Below, piece after piece: positions 10,051-19,293 of a DNA stretch of 64,000 nt (within the stretch, counting starts at the first letter, position 1; every line of letters starts with the position of its first letter). The translations under genes and the position numbers were made by a program. Location of the stretch: assembly GCF_028279465.1 (NCBI RefSeq), contig NZ_JANQNS010000013.1, positions 186,001 to 250,000 on the forward strand, read 5' to 3'. Under the pieces are notes generated by a model. That model was given only the letters and a program-made list of their open reading frames with translations. It was not told the DNA's origin and searched no databases. This stretch comes from Parasphingopyxis sp. (GTDB lineage: Bacteria; Pseudomonadota; Alphaproteobacteria; Sphingomonadales; Sphingomonadaceae).

Positions 10051-10845
10051 CTATTTGGGCGGCATCCGGATCGCGCCGTCGAGCCGGATCGCTTGGCCGT
10101 TGAAATAGCTGTTGCGCGCGATCTCGAGCACGAGGCTGGCGAACTCTTCAGGATTGCCGAGCCGTTTCGGAAATGGCACCGAGGCGGCGAGATGATCGAA
10201 CATCGCCGGCGCGCGATCCTTCATGCCCAGCATCGGCGGCGTTGCGAAGATACCCGGCATGATCGAATTCACGCGGATGCCGAGATCCATCAGATCGCGC
10301 GCCATCGGCAGGACAAGGCCGTTCACGCCCGCCTTGTTGGAGCCGTAGATCACCTGGCCGATCTGGCCGTCCTGCGCGGCGGCCGAGCTGGTTAGCGTGA
10401 TGCAACCGCGTTCGCCATCTTCGCCAAGCGGATTGGCGTTCGCCATGCCGAGAGCCGAGATCGAAGCGATACGATAGCTGGCGACGAGGATGCCCTGCGC
10501 GCCCTTTTCATATTCTTCGGTCGGCAAACGGGCGTAAGTGCCCGTTTCCTTGTCGTAGCGCAGCGTCTTGCCGCGTCCCGAAGCCATGGCGCAATGGACG
10601 GTCACGCGTTCCTGGCCATGCGCGGCGCGCGCGGCTTCGAACCCATCCAGCACCGATTGCTCGTCCGTGATGTCGACATGGTGGAAGGTTGCGCCGATTG
10701 CGTCGGCCTTGGCCTGGCCCGCCTCCGCATTGATATCGAAAATGGCGACCTTGAACCCGACATCGGCCAGTGCCCGCGCGCTGGCATTACCGAGCCCCGA
10801 TGCGCCACCTGTGACGACGGCCGCCAAACCGTGTTCGAATTTCAT
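10051..10845 (-). CDS. SDR dehydrogenase, 3-hydroxyacyl-CoA dehydrogenase type II-like
   Basis: The 264-residue short-chain dehydrogenase has the NAD-binding motif TGGASGLG near residue 12, an acidic residue (FDIN) after the second strand indicating NAD preference, the catalytic serine in LTSSAA and the YGSNK active site. The long insertion around GMANANPLGEDGERG and the C-terminal FNGQAIRLDGAIRMPPK resemble the HSD10/3-hydroxyacyl-CoA dehydrogenase branch, used in isoleucine or fatty-acid breakdown. The substrate is inferred only. It stands alone on its strand. Confidence 0.85.
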   Translation of the reverse strand: MKFEHGLAAVVTGGASGLGNASARALADVGFKVAIFDINAEAGQAKADAIGATFHHVDITDEQSVLDGFEAARAAHGQERVTVHCAMASGRGKTLRYDKETGTYARLPTEEYEKGAQGILVASYRIASISALGMANANPLGEDGERGCITLTSSAAAQDGQIGQVIYGSNKAGVNGLVLPMARDLMDLGIRVNSIMPGIFATPPMLGMKDRAPAMFDHLAASVPFPKRLGNPEEFASLVLEIARNSYFNGQAIRLDGAIRMPPK

Positions 10846-10939
10846 GAGCCTTCCCCTATCGTCGACATCCGCCGGAGAAGCTAAGGCTATCGCCCGCGCC
10901 GATCAATCGCCGGGATTGGTGAATGGAAGGGAGAAAGCA

Positions 10940-10964
10940 GGTGACCCCTACGGGAATCGAACCC
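10940..10964 (-). repeat. Duplicated 3' fragment of tRNA-Glu
   Basis: These 25 bases are identical to 11053-11077 within tRNA-Glu, covering the T-loop, the 3' strand of the T-stem and the acceptor 3' strand. The copy lies 113 bases away on the 3' side of the tRNA and loses the match right after the T-loop and at the final A of CCA. The 5' half of a tRNA is not recognisable next to it. This may be an attachment-site scar or the remains of a tandem tRNA. An 8-bp stem (GGATGGGC/GCCCATCC) follows at 10969-10986. Confidence 0.75.
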
Positions 10965-11051
10965 CGAAGGATGGGCCTGCCCATCCGTCCGACAAAAGGC
11001 ACGGGCCCGGCGAAACGGCCTGTGGCATGCGCAACGGTGAACGAAAAAGGC

Positions 11052-11126
11052 TGGTGACCCCTACGGGAATCGAACCCGTGTTTCAGCCGTGAAAGGGCCG
11101 CGTCCTAACCGCTAGACGAAGGGGCC
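11052..11126 (-). tRNA. tRNA-Glu (anticodon UUC)
   Basis: Read on the minus strand the sequence starts GGCCCCTTCGTCTAG and ends TAGGGGTCACCA. The seven-base acceptor stem pairs GGCCCCT with AGGGGTC, with one G-U pair. The anticodon loop CTTTCAC gives anticodon TTC, and the T-arm is ACGGG-TTCGATT-CCCGT. The CCA end is encoded. The length is 75 bases. A 25-base copy of the 3' end lies 113 bases downstream. Confidence 0.97.
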
Positions 11127-11188
11127 GTCCCAGCGGGTGCGCAGATAGGCGAGGGGGCCGGGCTGGTCAAGCTCTGTGTTGCACCGCA

Positions 11189-11572
11189 TCATCCCTTCGC
11201 GCTGTGGCAGACGGCCTGCAGCTTATTGCCGTCCGGATCGCGGACATAGGCGCCATAATAGTTGGGATGATAATGCGGGCGCAGGCCCGGCGGACCCTCG
11301 TCCGTGCCGCCATTGGCCATGGCGGCGGCATGAAAGGCGTCGACCGTGGCGCGGTCCTTGACGAGATAGGCGATATGGACGCCATTGCCGGGCGCCGCCG
11401 GTTCGCCGTTGAAAGCGGGGCCGATAAAGGTCTTCTGTCCGGCCGCTTCGCCGAAGGCCGCACCCGCATCGGTTTCCATGAAGAGCGGATGGCCGAGCAC
11501 ATCCATCACGGCGAGCCAGAAGGGCTTCGCTCGCTCCCAATTGTCGCAACCCAGCGTGATATGGCCGAACAT
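11189..11572 (-). CDS. VOC (glyoxalase/bleomycin resistance) family protein
   Basis: The 127-residue protein starts MFGHITLGCDNWERAK, giving the first metal-type histidine of a VOC fold, and ends with YVRDPDGNKLQAVCH, the usual final strand of the family. The start at 11572 has GGGAGG six bases upstream; a start at 11602 has no such site. VOC proteins are metal-dependent lyases, dioxygenases or binding proteins, and the substrate cannot be told from sequence. It lies just downstream of nothing cotranscribed and is divergent from the DUF2975 unit. Confidence 0.85.
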   Translation of the reverse strand: MFGHITLGCDNWERAKPFWLAVMDVLGHPLFMETDAGAAFGEAAGQKTFIGPAFNGEPAAPGNGVHIAYLVKDRATVDAFHAAAMANGGTDEGPPGLRPHYHPNYYGAYVRDPDGNKLQAVCHSAKG

Positions 11573-11639
11573 TCCCGCCTCCCTCGTGCAAAGCGCAAGC
11601 ATAGGCCTTCCAAAGGCTTTTACGCCACCCGGTGATCGT

Positions 11640-11711
11640 GAAAATATAGTTTGAAATTAAAAAATTAAAGTAATAGTTTAATTTCAGTCCCGATTACCGG
11701 AGTGATTCGCC
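11640..11711 (+). promoter_or_regulatory. AT-rich promoter/operator region of the DUF2975-XRE unit
   Basis: Between the divergent VOC and DUF2975 genes is a strongly AT-rich patch in an otherwise GC-rich region. It contains a 10-bp perfect inverted repeat, TGAAATTAAA (11652-11661) and TTTAATTTCA (11677-11686), with a further AAATTAAA half-site between the arms. TATAGT at 11645-11650 is a possible -10. The dyad is a good candidate operator for the XRE-type regulator encoded two genes downstream; that link is inference. Confidence 0.55.
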
Positions 11712-12248
11712 GTGTCTCAGTCCACCGCCCAGCGCCGTTTTGCCAGCCTTCTCGCCCTTGCAACACTGGCGGGCGCCATCGCCTTACCGGTGCTGACGAT
11801 CATTATCTGGCTGTTCTGGGACTATTTCGCGCCGACCGCCGCGGCCAATCTGGGGCAGGGTTTCGATCTCTCGACATTGGGGGTAGGCGCGCGGATGGCG
11901 GGGTTCGCCGTCTCGATGGTCGGTGCCGCGATCTGGTCATACGGCCTGTTGTCGCTGCGCCGCACCTTTGCCGAGGCGGCAGACGGGCGGCCGCTATCCC
12001 TCGCTGCGGTGCGCGGATTCAGGCGGTTCGCCTGGGTGGCGTTCCTCATGGTGTTCGTCGGTATCGTGCAAAATACGCTCTATATCATGATCTACTCGAT
12101 CAGCGATCCGAACCGGGACGGGCAGCTCTCGATCCATTTCGGCTCCGGCGAGCTCGGCGCGCTCTTTATCGGCTTGCTGTTCGTCTTTGTCGCGCATGTC
12201 TTTGCGACCGGCCAACGCGCCGTGGACGAGAATGCGGCGTTCCTCTGA
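11712..12248 (+). CDS. DUF2975 domain membrane protein
   Basis: The 178-residue protein has four predicted membrane segments (about residues 12-38, 60-80, 107-130 and 148-168) and matches the DUF2975 family. In these proteins the sequence LRRTFAEAADGRPLSLAAVRGFRR joins the second and third helices. DUF2975 genes are commonly paired with a small XRE/Cro-type regulator (YozG-like), as here 11 bases downstream. Function is unknown. The pairing suggests that the membrane protein controls or is controlled by the regulator. Confidence 0.85.
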   Translation: MSQSTAQRRFASLLALATLAGAIALPVLTIIIWLFWDYFAPTAAANLGQGFDLSTLGVGARMAGFAVSMVGAAIWSYGLLSLRRTFAEAADGRPLSLAAVRGFRRFAWVAFLMVFVGIVQNTLYIMIYSISDPNRDGQLSIHFGSGELGALFIGLLFVFVAHVFATGQRAVDENAAFL

Positions 12249-12259
12249 GGGCGGCATAG

Positions 12260-12475
12260 GTGCGGATCGTCATCAATCTCGATGTGATGCTGGCGCGGCG
12301 CAAGATGCGGTTGAAGGAACTCGCCGCGCGCATCGGCCTCACGGAGCAGGCGCTCTCGATGATCAAGACGAACAAGGTGCGCGGCGTCAGGTTCGATACG
12401 CTGATGAAGATTTGCGATGTGCTCGACTGTCAGCCCGGCGATATTTTGGAGTTTGTGCGCGATGAAGAGAATTAG
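12260..12475 (+). CDS. Small XRE/Cro-type helix-turn-helix regulator (YozG-like)
   Basis: The 71-residue protein is one HTH domain: LDVMLARRKMRLKELAARIG followed by LTEQALSMIKTNKVRGVRF, then CDVLDCQPGDILEFV. This pattern is typical of YozG-like regulators that partner DUF2975 proteins. The start is GTG at 12260, eleven bases after the DUF2975 stop. The 3' end overlaps the start of the lipoprotein gene by 14 bases. The AT-rich dyad upstream of the unit is its most likely target. Confidence 0.9.
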   Translation: MRIVINLDVMLARRKMRLKELAARIGLTEQALSMIKTNKVRGVRFDTLMKICDVLDCQPGDILEFVRDEEN

Positions 12476-12659
12476 GATCTTCGGCTTCGCCGTACTTGCG
12501 GCATTGGGCTGTTCCGCCTGTGCGACATTCAGTCCGTCGAGCGACGGCGAGCAGTGGCGCGAAAGCCAGTGCCGGGAAAAATATGGCGCGCCCTGCGCCG
12601 AGCTCGACCGGCAGCGCATCGAGCATGATTTGCGCGATGTCGTCGAAGGGTTTGACTAA
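12462..12659 (+). CDS. Small predicted lipoprotein of unknown function
   Basis: A 65-residue protein begins MKRIRIFGFAVLAALGCSAC, a signal peptide with two lipobox-like cysteines (C17, C20). The mature part is only about 45 residues, charged, with two further cysteines (QCREKYGAPC) that could form a disulfide. The gene overlaps the XRE gene by 14 bases and belongs to the DUF2975-XRE unit. No known family is recognised. Confidence 0.7.
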   Translation: MKRIRIFGFAVLAALGCSACATFSPSSDGEQWRESQCREKYGAPCAELDRQRIEHDLRDVVEGFD

Positions 12660-12668
12660 GCACAGGCG

Positions 12669-14432
12669 TCAGTCCGCCCAGGCCGCGTCTTCGAGATGCA
12701 ATTCGGCGGCCGGGCGCGGACCCCAATCGTCGATCTTGGCGCGTCCGGCGACCCAGAGCTTGCGCGTCGTTCCGGCGCTCAGCATCGCCTGGCCGAGCGG
12801 CGTATCGGCGGCGCGGAAGGCGATGGTCTTGAGGCTGCGCCCATCCTCGCCGGCGACGATCGCGCGGACATGGTCGGTCCCGACGATATCGGCCTTGATC
12901 ACGCGCACCGGGCCTGTCGCGATGCGCGGTGCGGGCCAGCCCATGCCATAAGGACCGCCTTCCTCCAGCGCATCGACAAAGGCTGGCGTCACGCCCCCTG
13001 GTGCGACCACGGCATCAAGCTGTAACGCCCGTTCGCCGCGGGCCCGGGTCACATCGTCCGCCATCCGCGCGTCGAGAAAATCGGCGAGCGCATCGATCTT
13101 GTCTTCTGCGACAGTTAGCCCGGCGGCCATCGGATGCCCGCCGCCCGCAATCAGCAGCCCCGTGTCTTTTGCGGCGAGCACCGCGCTGCCCAAGTCCGCC
13201 CCCGCGACCGAGCGGCCCGACCCTTTGCCGATTCCGTCATCGTCCAGTGCGACGACAATGGCGGGACGATGCAATTTTTCCTTCAGCCGGCTCGCCACAA
13301 TGCCGATCACGCCCGGATGCCAGCCCTTGCCGGATACCAGCGCCACCGAGCGATTGTCCTGTCCCTTGCCGAGTTCGAGCGCCTGCTCGGTCACGGCGGC
13401 CTCGATGGCGCGGCGTTCTTCGTTAAACTGTTCGAGCTCGGCGGCGATCGCTTTCGCTTCCTCCAGATTCTCGGTCGTCAGCAGCCGCACGCCGAGATCG
13501 GATTTGCCGACCCGCCCGCCCGCATTGATCCGCGGACCGAGCCGGAAGCCGAGATCGGATGCGATCGGCGCACGATCGAGCCGCGAGGCTTCGAGCAACG
13601 CATTGATTCCGATATTGCGCTGCGCCGCCATCACCTTGAGGCCTTGCGCAACGAAAGCGCGGTTGAGCCCATGCAGAGCGGCGACATCGGCGACCGTGCC
13701 GAGCGCCACGATATCGAGCAGTTCGATGAGTTTCGGTTCAGGGCGGTTTTCGAAATAGCCGGTTTCGCGCAGCCGCCGGACGATGGCCGCGCCGAGCAGA
13801 AAGGCGACGCCGACCGCAGCCAGATGCCCATGCGCCGCGCCTTCCTCCTCGTCGAGCCGGTTCGGATTGACGAGGCTGTGGGCGACCGGCAGCTCGGCCG
13901 CGCATTTGTGATGATCGACGACGATCACATCGACGCCGGCATCCTTGGCTTGCTGCAGTGCCTCGAACGCCTGCGCCCCGCAATCGACGGTCACGATGAG
14001 TGATGAGCCTTGCTCCGCGAGCCCGACCAGCGCCTCGCCGGACGGGCCATAGCCCTCCATCAGCCGGTCAGGGATATAATAGCCGGCGTCGAGGCCGAGA
14101 TCGCGCAGCAGGCGGATCAGCAACGCGGCCGAGGTCGCGCCATCGACATCGTAATCGCCGAAAATCGTAACCCTTTCCTGCGCGTGGATAGCCGCAACGA
14201 TGCGTTCCGCGGCCTGGTCCATGTCGCGGAATATCGACGGGTCGGGCATGAAGTTGCGGATCGTCGGCGCGCGATAGGTGTCGATCTCGTCCCGCGCGCA
14301 GCCACGCGACAGCAGCAGGCCGGTGACCAGATCGTCCGGTTGGAAACTGCTGCTCAGCCCGTCGATCGCGCCGCCGCGCCAGTGCCAGGGCTGGCCGGAG
14401 ATCGAATGGGCAATATCGAGCGCGGGTTTCAT
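12669..14432 (-). CDS. recJ: Single-stranded-DNA-specific exonuclease RecJ
   Basis: The 587-residue protein has the DHH-family motifs in order: IFGDYDVDGATSAAL (motif I), VTVDCGAQ, VVDHHKC (the DHH motif) and LGTVADVAAL, then the DHHA1 region with GGGHPMAAG and a C-terminal OB-like part. RecJ degrades single-stranded DNA 5' to 3' in recombination and mismatch repair. The start MKPALDIAHSISGQPWHWRG at 14432 matches the family; the frame continues upstream into the antiporter gene without similarity. Confidence 0.96.
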   Translation of the reverse strand: MKPALDIAHSISGQPWHWRGGAIDGLSSSFQPDDLVTGLLLSRGCARDEIDTYRAPTIRNFMPDPSIFRDMDQAAERIVAAIHAQERVTIFGDYDVDGATSAALLIRLLRDLGLDAGYYIPDRLMEGYGPSGEALVGLAEQGSSLIVTVDCGAQAFEALQQAKDAGVDVIVVDHHKCAAELPVAHSLVNPNRLDEEEGAAHGHLAAVGVAFLLGAAIVRRLRETGYFENRPEPKLIELLDIVALGTVADVAALHGLNRAFVAQGLKVMAAQRNIGINALLEASRLDRAPIASDLGFRLGPRINAGGRVGKSDLGVRLLTTENLEEAKAIAAELEQFNEERRAIEAAVTEQALELGKGQDNRSVALVSGKGWHPGVIGIVASRLKEKLHRPAIVVALDDDGIGKGSGRSVAGADLGSAVLAAKDTGLLIAGGGHPMAAGLTVAEDKIDALADFLDARMADDVTRARGERALQLDAVVAPGGVTPAFVDALEEGGPYGMGWPAPRIATGPVRVIKADIVGTDHVRAIVAGEDGRSLKTIAFRAADTPLGQAMLSAGTTRKLWVAGRAKIDDWGPRPAAELHLEDAAWAD

Positions 14433-14455
14433 GAGCCTGCTTCTAGCGGTCGCGG

Positions 14456-15676
14456 TTAATCCCCGCCATCGGCCTTTGCCGCTTTGCTGTGGGCATAGCG
14501 AGCGGCCAGCGGCGCGGCGGTGATCCCGTGCAGGACAATGCTGAGCAGCACGGTCAAATAGGCCGTCGCGCGGATCGGCTCGCTGATCGCCCCTTCGCCG
14601 AACACGATGAGCACGAAAACGAGGGTTGCGAGCCCGCGCGGTCCGAACCAGCCGACATAGGCGATGGTCGGCAGGCGCACCCCGGAACCGATCAGCGATA
14701 CGGCGACGGCGCCCATCCGGATCACTGTGAGGCTGAGCAGCGCGTAGACGAGATAAACCCATTCGAAACTGGCAATAGCGACGACGGGGACCGTCAGCCC
14801 GAAGGCGAAGAACAGGGAAAGACCAAAGAACCGGCCTTCCTGCTCGACGAAATCGGCCACCACGCCGGTGCGCTCTTCGCAGAGCGCTGCAAAGGCGAGG
14901 CCGGCCACAAACGCGGAGACGAAGGCGTTGCCGCCAATGGCTTCGGCGGCGAGAAACGACCCAGCGGCCACGCCGAGACAGGCCAGCGTTTCGAAATGCC
15001 GGTCGAGCCAGCCGGCGCGCGCGGACCGGACGATCGCAAATCCGCCGATCACGCCGACCGCGAGGCCGGAAAGGACACCGAAAGCGATTTGCTGCAAAGC
15101 GACGCCGAGCCAGAACAGCCAGTCGCCCTGCATATGGAGCTCGACGAAACCGGCCAATGCGGCAAACAGAAAGACGAACGGCACGGCGAGCCCGTCGTTC
15201 AGGCCCGATTCCGTTATGATTGTGCGCCGTATCCGCTCGGGCACATCCTCATTATCGACCACGGCCGCGCCGAGCGCTGCATCGGTCGGGGCGAGTATCG
15301 CGGCGAGCAGCGCCGCCTCCATCCACGGCATCTCTGGAAACAGGCCGATTGCCGCCAGCGTGCCGAACAGGATCGCCAGTGGCAGGCCGATCAGCAGCAT
15401 GCGCTGGGCGAGCGCATTCATGCCGATGACTTTGCGGAAGGACAGTCGGGACGCATCGCCGAACAGCACCAGCGCAAGCGTGCATTCGGCAAAAAGCAGC
15501 AGATTTTCCGACCCCGGATCGAGATTGAATTCGACCGTTCCGGAGAGGCCCAGCGCAAGGCCGCCCAGCGCAAATATGAGCGGCGCCGGCGCGATGGTTG
15601 CACCGAGCGGTTTCGAAAATATGCCATAGCCGACGAACAGCAGGGCGAGCGCCGCCAGCAGAGCCTCCGCAGTCAT
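14456..15676 (-). CDS. CPA1-family Na+/H+ antiporter (NhaP type)
   Basis: The 406-residue protein has about twelve membrane segments. The transport motifs of the CPA1 family are clear: [12 protein letters not shown] in helix 5 and [13 protein letters not shown] in helix 6, where the Asp residues bind the ion. Near the C-terminus [15 protein letters not shown] matches the family's conserved arginine helix. It probably exchanges Na+ or K+ for protons at the inner membrane. It lies 23 bases upstream of recJ on the same strand but is functionally unrelated. Confidence 0.9.
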   Translation of the reverse strand: MTAEALLAALALLFVGYGIFSKPLGATIAPAPLIFALGGLALGLSGTVEFNLDPGSENLLLFAECTLALVLFGDASRLSFRKVIGMNALAQRMLLIGLPLAILFGTLAAIGLFPEMPWMEAALLAAILAPTDAALGAAVVDNEDVPERIRRTIITESGLNDGLAVPFVFLFAALAGFVELHMQGDWLFWLGVALQQIAFGVLSGLAVGVIGGFAIVRSARAGWLDRHFETLACLGVAAGSFLAAEAIGGNAFVSAFVAGLAFAALCEERTGVVADFVEQEGRFFGLSLFFAFGLTVPVVAIASFEWVYLVYALLSLTVIRMGAVAVSLIGSGVRLPTIAYVGWFGPRGLATLVFVLIVFGEGAISEPIRATAYLTVLLSIVLHGITAAPLAARYAHSKAAKADGGD

Positions 15677-15798
15677 GCCCGTCCCCTTTACGCCATTCGA
15701 ATGCGCGCACCATGGCGGCGCGCGTCAGGCTTGCCAATATGGTCGGTACCGCAGTTAGGATGCTTGAACCCGGCCCGCGGTCCGTGCAGAGAGCCGCG

Positions 15799-16749
15799 AT
15801 GCAGCCGATCATCTCCATATCCAATCTCTGCAAGACCTATGACGGCGGCGTGCAGGCGCTCGACAATGTCAGCCTGGATATCGCGCCGGGCGAGATTTTC
15901 GCGCTGCTCGGGCCGAACGGGGCAGGCAAGACGACGCTGATCAGCGCCGTGTGCGGCATCGTGACGCCGACATCGGGCATGATGATGGCGGGCGGGCACG
16001 ATGTGCTGCGCGATTACAAGAGAGCGCGCAAGATGATCGGGCTCGTGCCGCAAGAGATCAGCACGGACACGTTCGAGACGGTCTGGGCGACGGTCAATTT
16101 CAGCCGCGGTCTGTTCGGCAAGCCGCGCGACACGGCCTATATCGAGCAGCTGCTCAAAGACCTGTCGCTTTGGGACAAGCGCGACGCAAAAATTATGGAG
16201 CTTTCGGGCGGGATGAAGCGCCGCGTGATGATCGCCAAGGCGCTGAGCCACGAACCTGAAATCCTGTTTCTCGACGAGCCGACGGCGGGCGTCGATGTCG
16301 AGCTTCGGCGCAATATGTGGAACCTTGTGCGGGGCCTGCGCGAGCGAGGCGTCACGATCATCCTGACCACGCATTATATCGAGGAAGCCGAGGAGATGGC
16401 CGACCGGGTCGGTGTGATCCGCAAGGGCGAGATTATCGTCGTCGAGGAAACCGCGGCGATCATGCGCAAGCTCGGTAAGCGGCAGCTTAAGTTGACGCTG
16501 TCCGAGCCGATGGAGACGGTGCCCGATGCGCTGGCCGAGTGGGAGCTGGAGCTGGCCGATGAAGGGCACTGCCTGATCTATACATTCGACGCCAATGACG
16601 AGAGCACGGGGATTCCGTCGCTGCTCAAGACAATGAGCGATCACGGTATCGGCTTTGCCGATCTCGACACATCGAAAAGCTCGCTCGAGGATATCTTTGT
16701 CGGTCTCGTGCATGAAGAGCCGGCAGCCGAACAGGAGCCCACGGCATGA
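15799..16749 (+). CDS. ABC transporter ATP-binding protein (ABC-2 exporter type)
   Basis: The 316-residue ATPase has Walker [10 protein letters not shown], signature LSGGMKRR, Walker [13 protein letters not shown] and a switch histidine in [12 protein letters not shown]. The C-terminal 90 residues form the extra domain seen in drug, lipid or polysaccharide exporters of the CcmA/YadG kind. The start [17 protein letters not shown] at 15799 matches the family; the longer frame upstream does not. It overlaps the permease gene by 4 bases (ATGA), so the two form an exporter. Confidence 0.93.
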   Translation: MQPIISISNLCKTYDGGVQALDNVSLDIAPGEIFALLGPNGAGKTTLISAVCGIVTPTSGMMMAGGHDVLRDYKRARKMIGLVPQEISTDTFETVWATVNFSRGLFGKPRDTAYIEQLLKDLSLWDKRDAKIMELSGGMKRRVMIAKALSHEPEILFLDEPTAGVDVELRRNMWNLVRGLRERGVTIILTTHYIEEAEEMADRVGVIRKGEIIVVEETAAIMRKLGKRQLKLTLSEPMETVPDALAEWELELADEGHCLIYTFDANDESTGIPSLLKTMSDHGIGFADLDTSKSSLEDIFVGLVHEEPAAEQEPTA

Positions 16750-17507
16750 ATGTCCGTGGCGTATGGGCGCTCTATGTCCTCGAAATGCGGCGCGCGTGGC
16801 GAACGCTCTGGCAGAGCATCGTCGCCCCGGTGATCACGACCATGCTGTATTTTGTCGTATTCGGCAGCGCCATCGGATCGCGGATCGAGGATATCGGCGG
16901 CGTCGATTATGGCGCGTTTATCGTGCCGGGTCTGATGATGCTCTCGCTGCTGACGCAGAGCATCTCCAACGCCTCTTTCGCCATCTATTTCCCCAAATTC
17001 ACGGGCACGGTGTATGAGATGCTGTCCGCGCCGATGTCGCCGATCGAGCTGGTCATTGGATATGTCGGCGCGGCGGCGACCAAGTCGATCATCCTCGGGC
17101 TGATCATCCTTGCGACGGCGACCTTCTTCGTTGATGTCCGGATCGAACATCCGCTGGCGATGATCGCATTCTTGGTGCTCACAGCCGTCACTTTCAGTCT
17201 GTTCGGCTTTATCATTGGCATCTGGGCGGACGGTTTCGAGCAGCTCTCCTTCATCCCGATGCTGATCGTGACGCCGCTGACCTTTCTCGGCGGCGCATTC
17301 TACTCGATCAATATGCTGCCGGAACTGTGGCGCACGATCAGCCTCTTCAACCCGGTCGTCTATCTGGTCAGCGGTTTCCGCTGGAGCTTCTACGGTGAGG
17401 GCGATGTCAGCATCGGGCTGAGCCTCGGGATCACGGGCCTATTCCTCCTGCTTTGCCTGGGCACGGTGATCTGGATCTTCCGCACCGGCTATCGGCTGAA
17501 GGAATAG
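16746..17507 (+). CDS. ABC-2 type permease (YadH-like)
   Basis: The 253-residue membrane protein has six hydrophobic segments and the ABC-2 signature region around [21 protein letters not shown]. The N-terminal part [19 protein letters not shown] is the usual amphipathic entry helix. The pair with the preceding ATPase resembles E. coli YadGH, whose substrate is not known. It is directly followed by the flavodoxin-like gene, with two bases between stop and start. Confidence 0.92.
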   Translation: MNVRGVWALYVLEMRRAWRTLWQSIVAPVITTMLYFVVFGSAIGSRIEDIGGVDYGAFIVPGLMMLSLLTQSISNASFAIYFPKFTGTVYEMLSAPMSPIELVIGYVGAAATKSIILGLIILATATFFVDVRIEHPLAMIAFLVLTAVTFSLFGFIIGIWADGFEQLSFIPMLIVTPLTFLGGAFYSINMLPELWRTISLFNPVVYLVSGFRWSFYGEGDVSIGLSLGITGLFLLLCLGTVIWIFRTGYRLKE

Positions 17508-17509
17508 CC

Positions 17510-18001
17510 ATGGCGCGCCTGCTGATCGTCTATCACAGCATGACCGGCGGGACGCAGCAGATGGCCGAGGCGGCGGCGCAGGCGGCACGCGATGCGGACG
17601 GCGCTGACGTGATCGTGAAGGAAGCGCCGGATGCGGGCCCCGAAGATCTGCTGGCCGCCGATGGCTATCTGTTCGCGACGCCAGAGAATCTCGCGGCCAT
17701 TGCCGGCGTGATGAAAGCCTTTTTCGATCGCTGCTATTATCCGGTGCTCGGCAAGCTCGAGGGCCGGCCCTATGCCGCGATGATCTGCGCAGGCTCGGAC
17801 GGCGAGAATGCGCGGGCGCAGCTGGAGCGCATCGCCACCGGCTGGCGGCTCAAGAAAGTCGCCGACACGCCGATCATCTGCACCTATGCACAGACCAAAG
17901 AAGAGATATTGGCGGAAAAGACGATTCCCGACGACGATCTGGCCCAATGTCGCGAGATCGGGGCGGCGCTGGCGGCCGGGCTGGAATTGGGTGTGTTCTA
18001 A
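17510..18001 (+). CDS. Flavodoxin-like / NAD(P)H-dependent oxidoreductase family protein
   Basis: The 163-residue protein begins MARLLIVYHSMTGGTQQMAE, the FMN phosphate-binding loop of the flavodoxin fold, and continues with DGYLFATPENLAAIAGVMKAF, the second flavin-binding loop of flavodoxin-like reductases. It is shorter than WrbA or FMN reductases and carries the tail KTIPDDDLAQC. The gene is the third of the ABC exporter operon (two-base gap). A redox role for the exporter's substrate is possible but unproven. Confidence 0.8.
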   Translation: MARLLIVYHSMTGGTQQMAEAAAQAARDADGADVIVKEAPDAGPEDLLAADGYLFATPENLAAIAGVMKAFFDRCYYPVLGKLEGRPYAAMICAGSDGENARAQLERIATGWRLKKVADTPIICTYAQTKEEILAEKTIPDDDLAQCREIGAALAAGLELGVF

Positions 18002-18011
18002 AAAGGCGCGC

Positions 18012-19187
18012 TTATTCGGCCAGCACGCCGAGATAGGTTGTGTTGACCGCCGCCGGTATCCGTATCTCGCCACGCTCCGCCAACGCATCGGTGACGCGCG
18101 AATAGTAGAGGTGATACCACCAGATGAAATATTCCTCGAAGCTCACGCCATGGGTGGCGTAGGGAGAGCGTTCGTAGTGGCTGCGTAACTCCGGCAGGTG
18201 GGCCTGGAGCAGGGCGGCGAGTTCCGGCCGGAACGCATTCGCCATATCGGACAGCGCTTCATAGGTCGCCATTCCGAAAATCGGGATCAGCACGCGATTG
18301 TCCGCATCGATCAGGCCGAATTGGCGGAGCAGGGCGATCTCGCCGGCAGCCGCTTCATGCGCAGGGTCGCGATGCAGCGCGCGCAAGGTTTCGGCGAGCC
18401 GCTGCCGGACTGCGGCGGACGAGACATCGGCATCGGGCCCGAGCCGCGCGGTAAGCGTTTCGGTATCGGGCAGGGTGATGATGTTGGCCGGACCGGAATA
18501 GCGGCGATTGCCGTAAAGCCCGAGCGCCAGCCCATCGAGCAGCGTGAAATGGTTGCCATAGATGCCGAAGGCCTCTTCCTCCGGCCCGCTCTTTTCCATG
18601 AGCGCGAGATAATAGTTGCCGCCGCCGCGCGATGGCCGCTCGGTACCCAAGATATCGGCTTCGATGCCGTTGATCTGCCAATTGTCGAGTAAAACGTTGC
18701 TGAGGATCAGCAGCGAGGATTCTTCAAACGATACATGCTCGAACCCGGCCAGTTGCGCATAGGCGGTACGAACCTCGGGCAGATGGGCGACGATCAAGGC
18801 GACACTATCGTCGATAAGCGCAGGCGAAACCGGCATCGATTGGGGCGTTTCGGCGAGTGTCATCACCGGAAAGGCGAGCGAGAGACTCGCGTCAGGCTGC
18901 TCGGTCGCTAATCCCTCAGCGACAAGCACCTCCACGCGCGCGTCGATATCGGCGCGATTGTGCTCGCCCCTATTGGCAAGGTCCGCGAGCGTGTCACCAG
19001 AATATAGGGCGAGGATGATATCCTGCGTCAGTGCGTCCAGACTGATGCCCGGTCGGTTTTCGCCCGAAGAGATTTGTTTGAACTCGAAATTCTCCGAAGA
19101 GAGTTGAGCCGAGGCTGGGACGGACAGAAGCATCGCGCCTAACAGAGCCAAAAACTGTTTCGTAAGCGCCGCCATAGTTTGAGACAT
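18012..19187 (-). CDS. Secreted protein with internal duplication, function unknown
   Basis: I recognise no family for this 391-residue protein. A signal peptide ends near PASAQ (residue 28). Two copies of a module are visible. Each has an alpha-helical stretch resembling a winged helix (LADLANRGEHNRADIDARVEV in copy 1; AAAGEIALLRQFGLID in copy 2), then a P-x-L-x(4-5)-HLPE-x-R segment and a VSFEE motif (about residues 125-160 and 320-360). Copy 2 adds FIWWYHLYYS. The gene stands alone; the neighbour across 19188-19293 is the propeller lipoprotein on the same strand. Confidence 0.7.
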   Translation of the reverse strand: MSQTMAALTKQFLALLGAMLLSVPASAQLSSENFEFKQISSGENRPGISLDALTQDIILALYSGDTLADLANRGEHNRADIDARVEVLVAEGLATEQPDASLSLAFPVMTLAETPQSMPVSPALIDDSVALIVAHLPEVRTAYAQLAGFEHVSFEESSLLILSNVLLDNWQINGIEADILGTERPSRGGGNYYLALMEKSGPEEEAFGIYGNHFTLLDGLALGLYGNRRYSGPANIITLPDTETLTARLGPDADVSSAAVRQRLAETLRALHRDPAHEAAAGEIALLRQFGLIDADNRVLIPIFGMATYEALSDMANAFRPELAALLQAHLPELRSHYERSPYATHGVSFEEYFIWWYHLYYSRVTDALAERGEIRIPAAVNTTYLGVLAE

Positions 19188-19293
19188 AGTGCATTAATAC
19201 GATAATACACACGATCGGTCAACGATGTCCTGCGCCAGGCACTCTGTAGGACAGGAGAAGAGGTCTGATCTGTTCTATTTCGCTCCGATGCCG

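Noticed and set aside
10568-11092. Open frame ending TPTGIEPVFQP
   Set aside because: The tail is the antisense translation of tRNA-Glu and the rest is antisense to the SDR gene; it is a well-known kind of false gene.
14433-14762. Upstream extension of the recJ frame
   Set aside because: It lies inside the antiporter gene in another frame; RecJ starts at 14432.
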